Assembly (NCBI GenBank): GCA_022410635.1 | Contig: JAJVDF010000259.1 | Span: 1,094,051-1,158,050 of the forward strand | DNA length: 64,000 bases | Direction of reading: 5' to 3' | Origin: Tretioscincus oriximinensis | Taxonomy: Eukaryota; Chordata; Lepidosauria; Squamata; Gymnophthalmidae | In this document: positions 20,868 to 33,747 of the stretch, piece after piece | How positions within the stretch are numbered: position 1 is the stretch's first letter | Layout of the letters: each line of letters begins with the position of its first letter | The notes under the pieces: generated by a model | The model's database searches: none | Seen by the model: the letters and a program-made list of their open reading frames with translations, nothing else | Told to the model about the DNA's origin: nothing | Position numbers and translations under genes: made by a program

Positions 20868-22632
20868 AGAGAGGAGCAAACCAAACTCAAACAGACGTCA
20901 CTTATCAACAGAAAAATGTGGCAGGGAGGGCAGCTACAATAACAGGCTTAAAGGGGGCCCTGGTGAATATGGATTGATAGGACACCCTGGTACATGAGAT
21001 TAAATAAAAGGATTCAGGTCATTAGATATGTTAAGGCCAGGTGACTGGCTCCATTTAAATTTGCCTCATCTGCACAAGACCAACATGAAATACCTCTTAG
21101 TGCCCCTGATTGCCCTGATGAAAGGAGCGGTAGCCATGTTGTGGAAGATGAGTTCAATTTTCTGGGATTCAAGCTTCATTTCTTTCCATCCATGTCAGGT
21201 GCTACTCCATTTCAGCCATTGGTTGGCATGGACAAAGCCACCATCTTTCCTTTTTCCTTTTATGCAGCTTCTGTAGTGCAGTGCCCACTATGACAACACT
21301 GCTTGGACATTTCCTGCAAGAGCTGTCTGCTCTGCCTCAGGATCTTTTGATTGACTTCAAGTGTGAGCAGAGGCTACAAGATGTCCACCAGCCGCTTAAT
21401 CTGGTTGATTGTACCCGTGAAAAAAACTATGGTGAATAGAAGAATCTCAACAAATCATCTTAAACCTGAGTGGGGTTAACATTTTTCCTTTGAATCCATT
21501 CACATAACATGGAGCTTTTTAAAGCTGATATAAATTATTTGTGCATGAGGGTGACTAGTAATGGTTCCTCTATTCCGTGAAATGTGGAAATAGTGCTACA
21601 AATTCAGTTTATGAAGCTTATTGTCACTGAACTTCCCAATAACTTGGCAGACAAAAGTTATGTTGGTTCTCCTCAGTTCTCCTTTATCCTTCTAAGTCTT
21701 ATGCTACAAAACAATAATACCTTCCTTGGAAGTTTCTTTGTTCCTTGAGAGCCTTTTGTGCACTTTTCTGTAGTCCTATCTTCTACACTGAGTTGCAAGT
21801 AAATGAAATATCGGACTGCACCGTGATGAGATCAATGAGTGATGTTACAGAGCTGGGGCACTGGTTACAGAATATATATGTTTGGTGTGCACAAACCCGT
21901 GATTGTTATAATATGGATTATAGGTTTGTAGCGATTTTTAAATCATCGTGTGGAATATCCATGTTTTGTTACAGAATATTCAGCAATAACATAATAAATA
22001 ACAATAAAGATGTGGATGCAGCTGCAGTCTTTCTGGTATAGTTCAGAAGGATGGGAAATGTGTTTGTGATATATAAACTATTTCTTAAGTATTTAATACT
22101 TCCAAATTTTGCAAATATAGATTTTAAAATACACATTCTAACTTTTTTCATGAAATGCGAAGAGAAGTGCTTTGTCTCCGCCCAAGTTGATATAGTTTAC
22201 TAACTTAAGCATTCAATGTAAGTGTACATCAATTACACCATGTATGTCTCTGTTTCTATGGATGTTCATAATTTGTAGGTATGAACATTGAACATTTGGA
22301 CTGCATACAAACTAATGAAAATGCTTGTTACCATTTTGTGTCTTCCTGGGGAATCAGAGAATGAACATCTATTATTGCAGAACATGTTGTGTAATGGAAA
22401 TATGTAGAAAGATAATTCCATAGCCAGTAGATCCTTAGTTATTCATCTGAAACTAAGAATGAATTTATTTTCCATTCTCAATAGAATACTAGTAGTCAGA
22501 TTTATGATATGACGCACCACATTTAACCATGAGAAGTCAGATATTACTAGTTATTGTTTGAAATTATATACAAATCAGGATGAGATGAAAACCAAAAAGC
22601 AACATAGATTGTATATATATACAATATATATG
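20868..22632. other. intron sequence, nothing recognised
   Basis: No gene is visible. An 82-codon frame at 21028 has no recognisable domain and is taken as chance. Confidence 0.5.
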
Positions 22633-22680
22633 TACTGCTTAAAATAATTAAGGGAATACTTTAACATACATATATATATA
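22633..22680. mobile_element. half of the palindromic Tc1-type MITE
   Basis: TACTGCTTAAAATAATTAAG and GGGAATACTTTAACATACA match the left arm of the MITE at 15236, 30426 and 37973. The sequence then runs into a TA repeat with no right arm. Confidence 0.65.
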
Positions 22681-22856
22681 ACTACAGTCCTATGATTTCT
22701 GTTTTCAAGCTATGGCCTATGTATAATATAAGTGGGACGTGAATTATGTGTCACATTTTCATGTATTTGAAATTGGAGTTGTTCTTTAAGAAGTCTATCA
22801 TATAGGGAATTAGATCCTTTTTCATCCTGCGTTATCTTCAGACTAGTAGGGATGAT

Positions 22857-22930
22857 GATAAGGAGGAGAATAGGAAGGAAGAGGAAGAAGAGGAGGGAAG
22901 AAGAGAAAAGGAGGAGAAAGAGAAGAAAGG
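22857..22930. repeat. GA-rich homopurine tract
   Basis: Nearly pure purine (AGGAGG, GAAGAG) for about 74 bases. Confidence 0.85.
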
Positions 22931-23879
22931 GTGACCTACAAATGAACATCCCAAGGATTCCATTAATATGCATGTAAAGTTTTAGCTATTTAATTTTCAC
23001 AGTCTTGGAACTCTACTGATGACAGGTGTGCAGACAGGCACATGGGGTGTTTTCACATTAGCTTAGAAGACAAACCTCATGAAAGTGTCATGTCTAGAAA
23101 TGTAGTGAAAGATGAGACACTATAATGAATATAATATTTATCATATTGAGTCAAAAGATGTAATGTTGAAATTATGATAAAAATATCAAATCTATGAAGA
23201 TAGAGTTGGATATTTACAATATTTCATTTACATTTGCTGTTCTAAATTGCCCTTTGTATGAGCCTTTGTGTGCTTTTTCACTTCTGCAAGAAACCATTCT
23301 CATTTATGGAAGACTTCTGGTAAATACAGAACATGCTACGTCCACAGAGAATGTTTCTTCAACAACACAAGCAGAAAGCTTCTATGCAGAGTCAAAGACT
23401 CTGAACCAAGGTGTCTTCTCAGAAACCATTCTTTCCCAACAGAATTCTAACCATCTTGGTGTAGGTCAGATCCTGACCCTCAAACGGCTGAGTATTCCCT
23501 TTGTGAGTATTTCAAAATTTCTCTCTGTGCCTTGTTGCTATTGTTATATTTCATTTTGCCCTTTGGTCAATTAAGTATACACATGATGAAAGATGGAACC
23601 ATAGTGATACCTTGCTTTCAGATTCACTATTTGCAGACAATGTCTAGCCTCATGACATGTTAAATTGAGGTTTTAATAAAGACTGAAAACATAATCTCTG
23701 TCTTTTTTAAAGTCTCTTTTCATTTCCCCACCTATTAACAATGGACATCAAGGACTATTTTGTCGTACCACAGGGTTAACCCCATGCAATGCATTTGTAT
23801 TTCAAATAGATTAAATGTTCTATATTTTTTAAGCATTCCAATTACTCGAAAAAAGCCACCTACAAATCATAAGGATAAA
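22931..23879. other. intron sequence, nothing recognised
   Basis: A 126-codon frame at 23194-23574 has no recognisable domain, and no splice or promoter context supports it. Confidence 0.45.
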
Positions 23880-23990
23880 AGAACCAAAGAGAAGCCCTGC
23901 TGAATCAGGCCACAGCCCGTCTAGTCCATCACACAGTGGTGTTCCAGTTACTTCTGGGAATTCTCAAAAAGCAGAAGAATTATTGTAAGC
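23880..23990 (-). mobile_element. CR1 3' end, minus strand
   Basis: GAAGCCCTGCTGAATCAGGC then CACAGCCCGTCTAGTCCA is the reverse complement of the CR1 3' motif TGGACTTGATGGGCTGTGGC...GATCCAGTATGGCTC at 13351-13385. Confidence 0.65.
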
Positions 23991-24569
23991 TACAAAGGCA
24001 AAACAGGATTTGAAGAGGTAGGTAGCTATTTGGTCCGCAAATATTCTCGCTGAGGATTATCATATTCTTGGTCACCTTGTTAAGGCAAAGGTCATATCCC
24101 CATGCATGATCTCTACCAAGTTGGTAACAACATCACCTTCAATCTGCCCCACAAGGTTACACATGCACAGCAATCCACTCGCTAAAAAGGTGCGTTGACA
24201 CAGAATTTCTAGCCACGCAGTTTGCAATTCAACTGGGCATTTTGAAAAGTCTGAACGAAAGCTTTGTGAGGACATTCAGCATTGTGAACCTGGCAAATCT
24301 TGCGAGACTTCAGAGTGACATGAAAAGGTTCTTAATTGGTTCTTGGCTTGCAGAGAATGCTTGGGGATTGTAGAAAGGCATGTGGAGAGTGCTGGTGATT
24401 GCAATAAGGCAGCACAACAATGCCTTATGGGGCTTGTCATGTGATGAGCTAGCTAAACTATGTGTTAGAGCAGCATGGAAGCTTTAAGGTACGTGGGGGT
24501 GGATGGTGAACACATTTAAAAAGAGCTAATGAGGCAAACCATGTGGGGAAGCTCCCAAACTATTAAAAA

Positions 24570-24740
24570 CACAGATTTATTTATTTAAAATTATTTATTT
24601 CCCATTAGGCCCAGAGTGGGTAACAGCAGATAAAGAAAATTTAAAAAGCTAAATACATGTTAATAAAATGCTTAGAAAGATCCATACCCTCCTTCTAACC
24701 CACCCATTCTCCCTGAAAGAGGGCGTCAAGATCTCAGTGT
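24570..24740 (-). mobile_element. L2-clade LINE 3' end, minus strand
   Basis: It opens with ATTTATTTATT and CCCAGAGTGGGTAACAGCAG, the reversed L2 3' terminus, then an A-rich block. It is strongly decayed. Confidence 0.5.
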
Positions 24741-25860
24741 AGATTCTCTGTAGCTTACTCTGACAAAAATCTCTTTTTCAGCCATCATCTTTTGAAAAGT
24801 AGAATTTTATTTAGCATCTTGGGTCTTCATCTTCATATGCCAGGTATAAAACATGTATCTTGATTTTCAGGCATTATCAATTGTATACTTTTTTTTTAGT
24901 ACCAAGGGGTTCTTTTTCCAACTGATGATAATATCACCAGAAATGCTTTGTTCATACAAGATGGAACATAAACCGTGTTTGCACAGGCTTAGTAATGCAT
25001 GCTTGGAATCTGTTAAGTCTATGACCTAAAATGCATTATTGTGGCCTGATAAGGTGCTGAAAATAGTACCAATTCTACAGATACCCTTGATATCCATATC
25101 TACCATTGGATTTATGAGCCTTATAGGAAATGGTGCTCAAGGAAATGTGATACATGAATGCCCTAATTTATCTTCCTGGAAACTTCAAATCTGTACCATT
25201 GTATTTCCCAGAGTCACAATAATCTCTAAATTGGACAATATTTGGTCATATCCCAGGGACTAGAGTGATGTCATCAATGTTCTAAAGCCAGGGCCAGGCC
25301 GACAATTTATGGTTTCCCCAAAACATTAATCTGGCTCCATTTTTAATTGATGTGTGTGTGTGTTGTTAATAGTTTAATGGAGATATGTGTCATTCATTGT
25401 TAAAATTATGAATGAATAGGAGACAGTAAAAATGGTATCATTGTAGTCCTTCTAACAACAAGCAGGTTCTACCTTGCTTCAACAGGGGGATAGAAAGGCA
25501 ATCTCGCTTGATACTTTTATACACTGAGTACTATCTGTACTATTCGTTTCCACTCTTTTATATGGTTTTTCAGAACAAGCAGTTTATCTTCTTTCTAGTT
25601 ATCAAGTTGGTATAAGCTACTGGTATAAGATAGTAAAGTTATCAAAATAGTCTAAGCTATTGTAAGGAATTGATTGGAGATTACTAGAATCCAGGAGTCT
25701 GAAGTCAAAACCTCCTTAGTTTGCTGATGCTGGGACATTTGTGATCCTCTCAGACTAAATAAATCTGAATTAAAGAGTACACACACTAAGAGTTTCTTGG
25801 AGAAAAACAAGGTGAACATCGACAGTGGCTAAATAATTCTATTTCTATAAAAGGACACAC
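24741..25860. other. intron sequence, nothing recognised
   Basis: There is a short TG run near 25352 and nothing else. Confidence 0.5.
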
Positions 25861-25962
25861 ATGCATTATTCCCCCATTTTTATTGGGAAATTGCTTTTCA
25901 TGGTAGAATATGTATTCTACCATGAAAAGCAATTTCCCAATAAAAATGGGGTTATAATGCAT
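25861..25962. repeat. 102-bp near-perfect palindrome
   Basis: The left arm (25861-25910) and right arm (25913-25962) are each 50 bases. They pair at 48 of 50 positions around a 2-base TG loop. The outer ends are ATGCATTAT and ATAATGCAT. I do not recognise the family. It could be a foldback MITE or a sequencing/assembly foldback. Confidence 0.85.
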
Positions 25963-26467
25963 ACAATAGTTAAATAAAGGGATTGTAAAAGGAGGAAGGT
26001 GAAGGATAATCTGTTGCCTCTTAATGGAAAAATGTGGAGTGTGCCTAAAATTGTGCTTTTAAAAGGAAATGTGGGTTGAGGGGTTGTTTGAGCATTCTAG
26101 CACAGCCTTCTCATGAAATACATTAGACGGCGTCGCTACTGCCTAGAGGGTCTTGCAATCTAGTTCAAACACAGGGAATCTAGTTAGGATACAATCAGTG
26201 ATGTCAACAAAGGACTGCATTATTGATGGGAACAAAAGATGAAGACAGAGGGGAAAGGGGAACGCACTGCTAGCCATTTCCACTTGCAGGGAAGAATTGT
26301 GCTGGCTTGCCATTTCCATTTCTGGAGTTGTTTAAGACTGGCAAACATGGGCGATCTGATTGTTCTTTTTATTTTCCTCTTTCTTTCTTACAATCCAGCC
26401 AGTAAACAAAATGCCTTCTCTGAATAGGAAATTGTTTACCACAAAGGCAAAAGAGTGCAAGCACATT
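25963..26467. other. intron sequence, nothing recognised
   Basis: No gene or repeat terminus is seen. Confidence 0.5.
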
Positions 26468-26550
26468 AAGGTGTTAACCTTAACTTATAAGGCCTTGAAT
26501 AACATGGGTTTGAAGTATCTATAGGAATGCCTTCTCTCTTTATCAACTGA
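26468..26550 (+). mobile_element. L2-clade LINE ORF fragment
   Basis: Around 26470-26525 the + strand encodes V-L-T-L-T-Y-K-A-L-N-N-M-G-L-K-Y-L. This is the 'T-x-KALN-x-x-x-P-x-YL' motif of L2-clade reverse transcriptase C-termini, ended here by a stop. It is short, so confidence is moderate. Confidence 0.5.
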
Positions 26551-27029
26551 GATCAGGGGGCAGTAATAGGATTAACCAAACAGAATACTACTGATGGTTC
26601 AACAGTAAACCAAAACTGTATTTCAGTGACAACTATTTAGTATAAGAACTTCTATTCTCCAAAAATAATCACATACAAAGTACAAACTGCATTGCACTGC
26701 CCAAACACATTGCACTGTAGTACACAGTATTTATCTACATATGTTACATTTTGAATTTAATTACAGTTTGGGAGCCTGAGTTTCAGTGGCTACTAGACTA
26801 TATGTGAAACAAACAAGATACCTCTAAAGACCATTTACTGGGTGTTGACAGCATATAAATATATTCCCAGAAACAGTCCTGTGTGAGACAGGATACTGAA
26901 CCAGATGCGTTATCACCTGATCCATTTGTCATAGGAGGGTTACACTTGTGTTCGTATCCATCTAAATGCAGTCCTGATGGGAACCAGCTGGTCCAGCTTG
27001 GCATTGGGCTGGGTTGGTCTGGCATCGGG

Positions 27030-27480
27030 CATTGGCATGGGATGGATAGGGTGAATAGAGAAAAAAAAAGTTTTTTCTATCACATAACACTAGGACCAGA
27101 GGACACTCCTTAAAACTGATGGGTAGAAAAGTGAGAACAGAAAAAGGAAAGTATTTTTTCACCCAATCATCGGCCTATGGAATTTACTTCCCGAAAAGGT
27201 AGTGGTAGCTAACAGTTTGGATAGCTTCAAGAGAGGACTAGACAGGTTTATGGACACCAAAGGGTACTAGGATGGATGTCTGGATGTTGCCTCCGGGATG
27301 GAGCAACAGGCAGGACTCCTGAAATACCATTTGCAGGGAGTCATGAACAGGAGCATATTTTGCTTTCCTCTGTTCAGACTGCCCAGGTGCATCTGGTGGG
27401 TCTCTGTGTGACACAGAATACTGGACTAGATGGGCTGTGGCCTGATCCATTATGGCTCTTCTGTTCTTATGTTATGTTCA
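27030..27480 (+). mobile_element. CR1 LINE 3' fragment
   Basis: It encodes M-D-R-V-N-R-E-K near 27040-27065 and then, in broken frame, the 'GRKVRT' region and the 3' UTR with TTTGCAGGGAGTCATGAACA, CAGACTGCCCAGGTGCATCT and GATGGGCTGTGGCCTGATCC. It is parallel to 12970-13400. Confidence 0.8.
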
Positions 27481-30425
27481 CTGAGGTAAGAGGGTGGTGG
27501 ACATACATGTAGTGTTCCAAGTCACTGTAACACATTCCATGGACCATCTATGTTTGTCTGGTATGACAGTGAAAATGAGGCTGGGAGTCAAACCACCTTG
27601 ACAGGATGTAAGGTGAAATGTTTGCATCTTCTATGTTAAGCTGCCTGCAGCCCTGCTGCCTGTCGCACTGGCACGAGAAGACGAACGACATGAGAAGACG
27701 CCAGCCAAAAGGACTGCAGGATTGCAGCTGGCTGAGTATGCACACCTGTATATTTCCATTTCTTCTTGCAAGTCTCACACCAGCTCTGTGCAAATTTAGA
27801 GGGAAGTATGATCCCTTGTTTTTCCAGCAAAATCCACAATCACGTTTAGGTTGCAGATTTCTCTCCATTTCCCTCTCAGTGTGCATGGTGCCGGAGATAA
27901 TATAGCCATTATATATAGCCATTGAATATCTTGTTTTCAAAAATCCACTTTTGAACACGGCAACTGTTTGCATTGAGGTTGCATATGTTGTGTGGTGCTG
28001 CTACTCATTGTTTTGCTGGTGTTAAAACTCTTAGAATTCCATTTCTATTGGTTCACAGAAAATCGTTTTTAAACATAGATTGCAATTCAGGGTTTTCCTG
28101 TGGTTAAGCAATGTTTACATAACATTGTAACGTTATCAGGGGTTGTTACTCAGCAGGCTGACTGCGTTGTATTTTTGAATGAAATCTCCAAACAAGCTTT
28201 CTGGTGGGTCCTTAATGTTCTCTTATTTGTAAAACCCTACATGTACCATTCTACGTACAATTCACTAGCCATGTATGAAACTTGCTTTCATTATAAATAA
28301 TAGTAATAATAACAATAATAATAAACAACAGCAAATATTACCTATTCTGTTTTGACCTGTCTGTGTTCTTCTTCTTGTCAAAAAACGTGATTAGGAGTTA
28401 GGTATTATTATGGACAATACTATAAAGAAATTAAAAAGCTTTCATAGTGTATAGTGGTAGTGGGGAAAAAATCCTATTATCTTGTCATTGCTGCTGAAAT
28501 TAAAACAGCCGGACTTCACATTTATCAAAAGAATAAAGTATGTTTGCAGGCTCTGCAGCAAAATTGGAAAATATTCTATCACCATATGGAACAGATTGGA
28601 TATTTGTGTTTTATCATTGCTAATTTCTTTGAATCTACAAATCATCCTCTTTTTCAGTTCTTTCTTGTGTCAAGTGACAGAAATCAGTTCATGCCATTCC
28701 ATTCTGTTTCACATGTCTTGATTTTTGTATTTATTTATAAAGTGGAATAAAATGGGAGGAGGTATATGTGTGTGAACTTAGTAAAAAAACTCCTCTTAAC
28801 TGAAAAATCTCATAGCCCAAAAGAAAAGGGTGAACAATTTTAAATTCCAAATAAACAGGGTTCCCATATAAAATCTGGGATAGAGCTTTGGAAATAGAAG
28901 AGAGGACTTTTCACCACGTGCAGCTTTTAATACCTGCTGCTCCCAGAGAGAAAATCACTTTTTCAAACCCATTAAAGGTCCAATGCTCTATTCTGGATTT
29001 TAGGTGTGGATCCTAAAACAAAATGAACAACCTAGGAATAATACATACTTCCTTCCACTTAAAATAGGAGCCACGAGACAGATTTTAGATACATTCATGG
29101 ATCTGCCAAAAACCTTCTCTCCTCAATCAACCCTTTTGTGCTAGAGAGCCCCAATTTAATCCCCCACTAAAGTTCCTGCAGAATAATCTAATTAGTGCTC
29201 TTAAATCACATTAAAACAAACGATAGAAAATAAAACTGGATCTGAGAAAAAGCACTTAGAGTGATTGTATCTTTCTTAAAGAAGAGTCAGATGACAGCTT
29301 TAGATGTACTAGATATTGCTGCTTCAGATATATCAAAAATAACTAAATTCACATTAAGAAGTCCTCAAAGTAGGATATCAAGTTTTTAAGAGATCTGAAT
29401 AAGAAAGTAAACAGACAACTTGTCTCACACGATAGAAGTCTGAAGTCACTCCTGTTTCCCCGAGCACCTTGAAATTAACTTCTGTAAACATCTTCAGGAT
29501 CTGTGGAAGCACAACATTTTATAATTTTCTGAAATATTATTGGTTGATTTGAAATAAAAATATATCCAAACTGCGATCTTTAGATTTCTGAGAAATCTAC
29601 TGAATCTCTTGTAAAATAATTCTCTATGGTGTCTGTCCAGAAATTTTGAAACAGCTCACAAAATTCATCTCCATTCCTGAAACCTTTTTCTGAGCAAATG
29701 TCAAATTCTGATGGTTGTTTCCATACTAATAGTGTTCTTTAAAAGGTAAACTCTAAAAAAGAAGCCTCTTTAATGATCAATTCAATAATCGTCAAGAAAT
29801 CTACCAGAGATAGTAGAAGAAACTACTTATAACAACATTATTCCTCTAAGTTCTTCGACTAGTTTGATCCAAGCTCTTCCAAACTCAGTGTACCAAGCAG
29901 CACTAATCCATTTCAAACAATACTATCCTAGAAATGTTCAAAACAGTAAGTTCTAAAGCATTTCATAACTACCTAATCAGCACTCCCCAAAATTGAAGAA
30001 TCAAGACTTTTCTCCCACTTCACTAGTTTTAAAATATATTCCAACAATTCAACAAGAGACACATAGATTAACCAGTGTTAATATAGCTAATAATAACATT
30101 ATTTTAAAAGTAGGATTTCTCATAAGAACCTTGACCTTTTCTTAAAAATTATGAACCAATATGGAATAAAATACCAAAGATCGATTGCTGTAAAATTAAA
30201 ACCTTTAAATCTATTTGGAAAAACAACAGGTTTTAAAATAAAAATATTACTTAGGTTCATATTTTGCTTTCACAGTCTATTGCTATTCCTTGTGTAATGC
30301 TTAAATTTTTTTTTCTGAAAAAAGAAAAATATTCTTGTGTTCCTGAAAAAGAAACCCACAGTCACAGAACATTGGGGGATGCCGAGCCTTCAGTGTTATT
30401 TGATTTGCTTTGGTCGGAATATATA
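27481..30425. other. AT-rich intron sequence, nothing recognised
   Basis: An AAT-rich microsatellite lies at 28296-28330. ACAGGGTTCCCATATAAAA near 28857 may be a decayed end of the family D hAT element. The 141-codon minus frame at 27548-27973 shows no domain. Confidence 0.5.
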
Positions 30426-30500
30426 CTGCTCAAAACAATTAAGGGAACACTTTAACATAACAGTGTATGTTAAAAGTGTTCCCTTAATTGTTTTGAGCAG
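30426..30500. mobile_element. palindromic Tc1/mariner-type MITE, copy 2 (complete)
   Basis: It is flanked by TA on both sides (30424-30425 and 30501-30502). The arms run CTGCTCAAAACAATTAAGGG inward to about 34 bases and pair with a single one-base bulge around a 6-base ACAGTG loop. There is no coding capacity. It is the best-preserved copy in the window. Confidence 0.88.
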
Positions 30501-30502
30501 TA

Positions 30503-31185
30503 CATATTAGGCTTCATCCAAATTTCCAAGGCTGCAAATGCACTGCACCCAAACATGGGCGCAACTACAACGCAAACGTCCCCCATTTGCATAAAAATCA
30601 AAGTGGAAGTGCTGCTGCATACCACTCGTTTCTGTTACGCAGTTCGTGGCCAAATTCCGTTGCCGCTGTTTCCTTTTGCCATTTCCACTAGTTGTACTCC
30701 AACTACGGAGTTCTCCATAGCTGCTCTCATGTATGTGGGTGCTACTGTCTCAAGCACATGCTGAGCTGTGATGTTATGGAAGCCCCAGCAAACAGTGAAA
30801 GGGCTGTGCAGCTATGTGTGTAACATTTTCGGCCAGTTCCTCATGACCCTTGTTATGTGCACAACTACTTTTGAGCAGCGCACAGTCAACCATGATCTAT
30901 CATTTTTCTTTACACCAGGGAGAGAGGAGGGAAAGCACACCCAGCACGACCTTATTTTACTTTTCACCAGGGAGGGGACAAAGTTTGGGACTAGATTCGA
31001 TGGCGGTGATGCAGTTTTACTCAACCTTGAGACCTTCTGATAATCAAAGAACAGCCAGGGTGGGACAAAGGTGGAGGCAGCACTGGCGGAAGTAGAAGAG
31101 CCGAACAAGCGAGCGACAGGGCTGGGTTTTTTTTGTTTTCATTCCTTGGCTGAAGCACCAACCCATAAGATTAGATACTAGAAAA
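30503..31185. other. moderately GC-rich unidentified sequence
   Basis: It is more complex in base composition than its surroundings (for example GTCCCCCATTTGCATAAAAA at 30579 and CCAGGGAGAGAGGAGGGAAA near 30916). Short overlapping frames exist on both strands but none has a recognisable domain. It may be a decayed transposon of unknown class. Confidence 0.4.
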
Positions 31186-31375
31186 AAACATTTTGACAGT
31201 AAAGGTGACCAATCAGTAGAATCAGTTGCTGCAGGAGGGACTGAGTTCTCTTTCACTGGAAGTCTTTAAACAGTAGCTGGGCGGTCATCAGTCTGGGATG
31301 GTTTAGTGAACCCTCCATTAGACATGATGATAGGAGGCCTCTTCTAACTTTATAATTCCCTCTTCTATTTGGTCT
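31186..31375 (+). mobile_element. CR1 3' end (second subfamily)
   Basis: CACTGGAAGTCTTTAAACAG, CTGGGCGGTCATCAGTCTGG and GATGGTTTAGTGAACCCTCC follow the same order as the CR1 at 60895-60965. It is 5'-truncated. Confidence 0.7.
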
Positions 31376-31990
31376 GAACAAACAACCCTCTTTCCTAACA
31401 GAAAAACTACAAAAACGTAAAATCAGCACTATCAGGATGAACAGAAATACCAGCATTCACCTAATATAGACCTTTTAATATTCCAATATCTTAAACAAAT
31501 GTGGCATCTTATTTACACGCAATAGTTTGCAGCTTTCTGTCTTCAATGCCAATTTAATTCTATAAAATATAGAACTGCCGCAAGTGAATGCTCACTGCCT
31601 TTCAGCGTAAATACCCTGCTTTATTAAGTCATCTGAAAGGGCAAGCAGCAGCTATTTATGAACTCATACTAGAACATGACAGCAGTAATCTTTATAGTCT
31701 AAAAGTCAACTGCTAAAAAGATCTTTATATTAACATGACAGATGAAGAATGGTAAGAAATCATCTATAAAATGTATAAGTCACAGAAAGCTGCTAACTCA
31801 TACTCAGCAAAGTATTTACACTGATGGTAGAAAATGCTAGTTTTCATATCTGTTTCCATCTGTGCCACCTAAATTTTGGCATGGGTGTAAATCTGAAGGA
31901 ACATAATTCTTTCTATGATGGGAATGCCCATAATAAATTGGTAGTTGGTAGTACAAAAAAATCTAACACAACCAAATTAGAAATATAGTT
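31376..31990. other. intron sequence, nothing recognised
   Basis: No gene or repeat unit is visible. Confidence 0.5.
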
Positions 31991-32204
31991 CAGTCCAGCC
32001 AGTCTAGGTTAGTGGTTAGACTGTCAGACTCTTATCTGGAAGGTCACTAGCCTAAGGACCTTAGGCTAGTCACAGTTCTTCAAAGCTCTCCCAGCCCCAC
32101 CTGCTTCACAAGGTGTCTTTTGTGAAGAGAAGAACAGAAGGTTATGTAAGCTACGTTGATTCCCTTCAGGTTGAGAAAAGCAGTGAACAAAAGCTAACTC
32201 TGAT
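31991..32204 (+). mobile_element. tRNA-derived SINE, family B
   Basis: The head has TAGTGGTTAGACTGTCAGAC (A-box region) and the body has GTCACAGTTCTTCAAAGCTC, CCCAGCCCCACCTGCTTCAC and AAGGTGTCTTTTGTGAAGAG. This parallels the copies at 40868, 57437 and 61831. The B box region is partly deleted. Confidence 0.7.
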
Positions 32205-32674
32205 TTGCCTTTATATATATATGTCTATTTTATAAAAATATATAAAGTAACCTCCCCCGAAATATGTCCCACTGGTAAACTGTCGGCTGAAAGTGTGTGC
32301 CTTCTGCATTAACCTGTAGTGTGGTTTAGCAAGTGTTTTTTTTAAGACTACTGGTTTGACAAAACTGTCCTGTATCTGTTGAATACTCACCCACTGAAAA
32401 AGACTGGGGGTACGTGAAGGGATTTCATTGACCCTACAAGACATTTGAAAGATCTCTCAGTCATCTTTTCACACACTGAGCCAAAATCTCAACATATTTT
32501 AAAAATATGTTGTGTATATAATGCTGACACAGGAAATTATAACCCCCACATTATAACCCCCAAGCTGCTTTTTATGGAGCTTTTATCTCAACAATGTTGT
32601 TGATGCTCTAAATCATATTGACCTGCATTGCCCAAGAATTCTGTAAAAAGTTGTGAATATACTACTGTACACAG

Positions 32675-32960
32675 ATGATAAGATCGAAAGAGGAGCCCTG
32701 CTGAATTGTCCATCTAGTCCAACTAGTCCAGCATTTTGTCTCACACAGTTGCCCATCAATTGCACTTGGGCAGTCTCAAACAGGAGAAGGCAAATAGTAT
32801 TTCAGGAACACTTCCTGTTGCTCCATCTAGATGTCAATGTCAAGAGATCTATCCTAATAGCTATTGATACACTTGGGATAAGATAGGATTGGAATTTGAC
32901 TAATCTTATTTTAAAGCTATCCAGACTGCTAACAACCACCACTTTCTCTGTAAATTCTCA
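32675..32960 (-). mobile_element. CR1 3' end, minus strand
   Basis: GAGCCCTGCTGAATTGTCCA, CATTTTGTCTCACACAGTTG and CACTTGGGCAGTCT are the reverse complement of the CR1 3' UTR seen at 39770-39850. It continues with a decayed tail to about 32960. Confidence 0.65.
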
Positions 32961-33276
32961 AAAGAGTGACTATTATGGCACTAAACACTATGTGTGAGAA
33001 ACAATGCATTTCAACATTAGCTAAGTTGCTAGGAATTTATGTGAATTCCTCCAAAGTCAGTTCTAATGAGGTGTTATAGCTGAATACTGTGACTCAATGT
33101 TGAACATATGTTTAAAAACACTTTATATTAATAAAATGTGTTGCCCGGAGGAAAGTGAAAATTTTGGAGTTACGTACAGTCTGAAGTGTTTTCCCATCAC
33201 TTCCCCCTCAACATAGCATGCACAGCAGGACTCTATTGTATGTTCACCTTGATTAAGGGTTGTTGCTGTTTTATTG
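32961..33276. other. intron sequence, nothing recognised
   Basis: No gene or repeat is visible. Confidence 0.45.
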
Positions 33277-33747
33277 TTATCTTGCATCCTTACACTTGTG
33301 AGACGTGATGCCGTCTCTGTGGTAAAAGTTTCCGAGAGTTAAGTATATGGCTGTTTCTGCGTCCAAGGGGACTGGAGTAGTTGAGCTAGAACTGTATCTA
33401 CTGATTGGTTCCCAGCATGAGTGTACCAGGTGTCCTGATATAGGCCTTGTACTGCTCCACTCCTCACTGCTGGCTGTAGAGATCCAGGTAGGGGAACCTT
33501 TTTCAGTGGTGCAAATTGGTGTACTCTTACATGAATCTCCCTGTTCTGTTCCAGTTGCTGCTGGATGGACAGTAGAAATATTACACTCCATCCAGTGTAG
33601 ATAGCTGCTGCAAACACAGTCTTTTTTGTTCCACTTCAGAATGCAAAACGAGAGGCTTAGAAGGAGTGTAACCTTTGCACTATCAATAGTATCCTTGTTT
33701 ACCAGCTTGGCCATTGCAAGAGCTGACTGCTGGACTTGGTGGGTCAT
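33277..33747 (-). other. unidentified 156-codon open frame
   Basis: This is the longest frame in the intron not explained by a known repeat. It starts MTHQVQQSALAMAKLVNKD on the minus strand and has a Ser/Thr-rich middle and no membrane segment. Two overlapping frames on the other strands are also open here, so the region is merely stop-poor. I do not recognise the product. It could be a transposon-derived gag-like remnant or chance. Confidence 0.25.

Noticed and set aside
23194..23574. 126-codon plus-strand frame
   Set aside because: No domain, no splice context, ordinary AT-rich composition.
27548..27973. 141-codon minus-strand frame
   Set aside because: No recognisable domain, overlapping open frames on other strands, and no supporting context; treated as chance.
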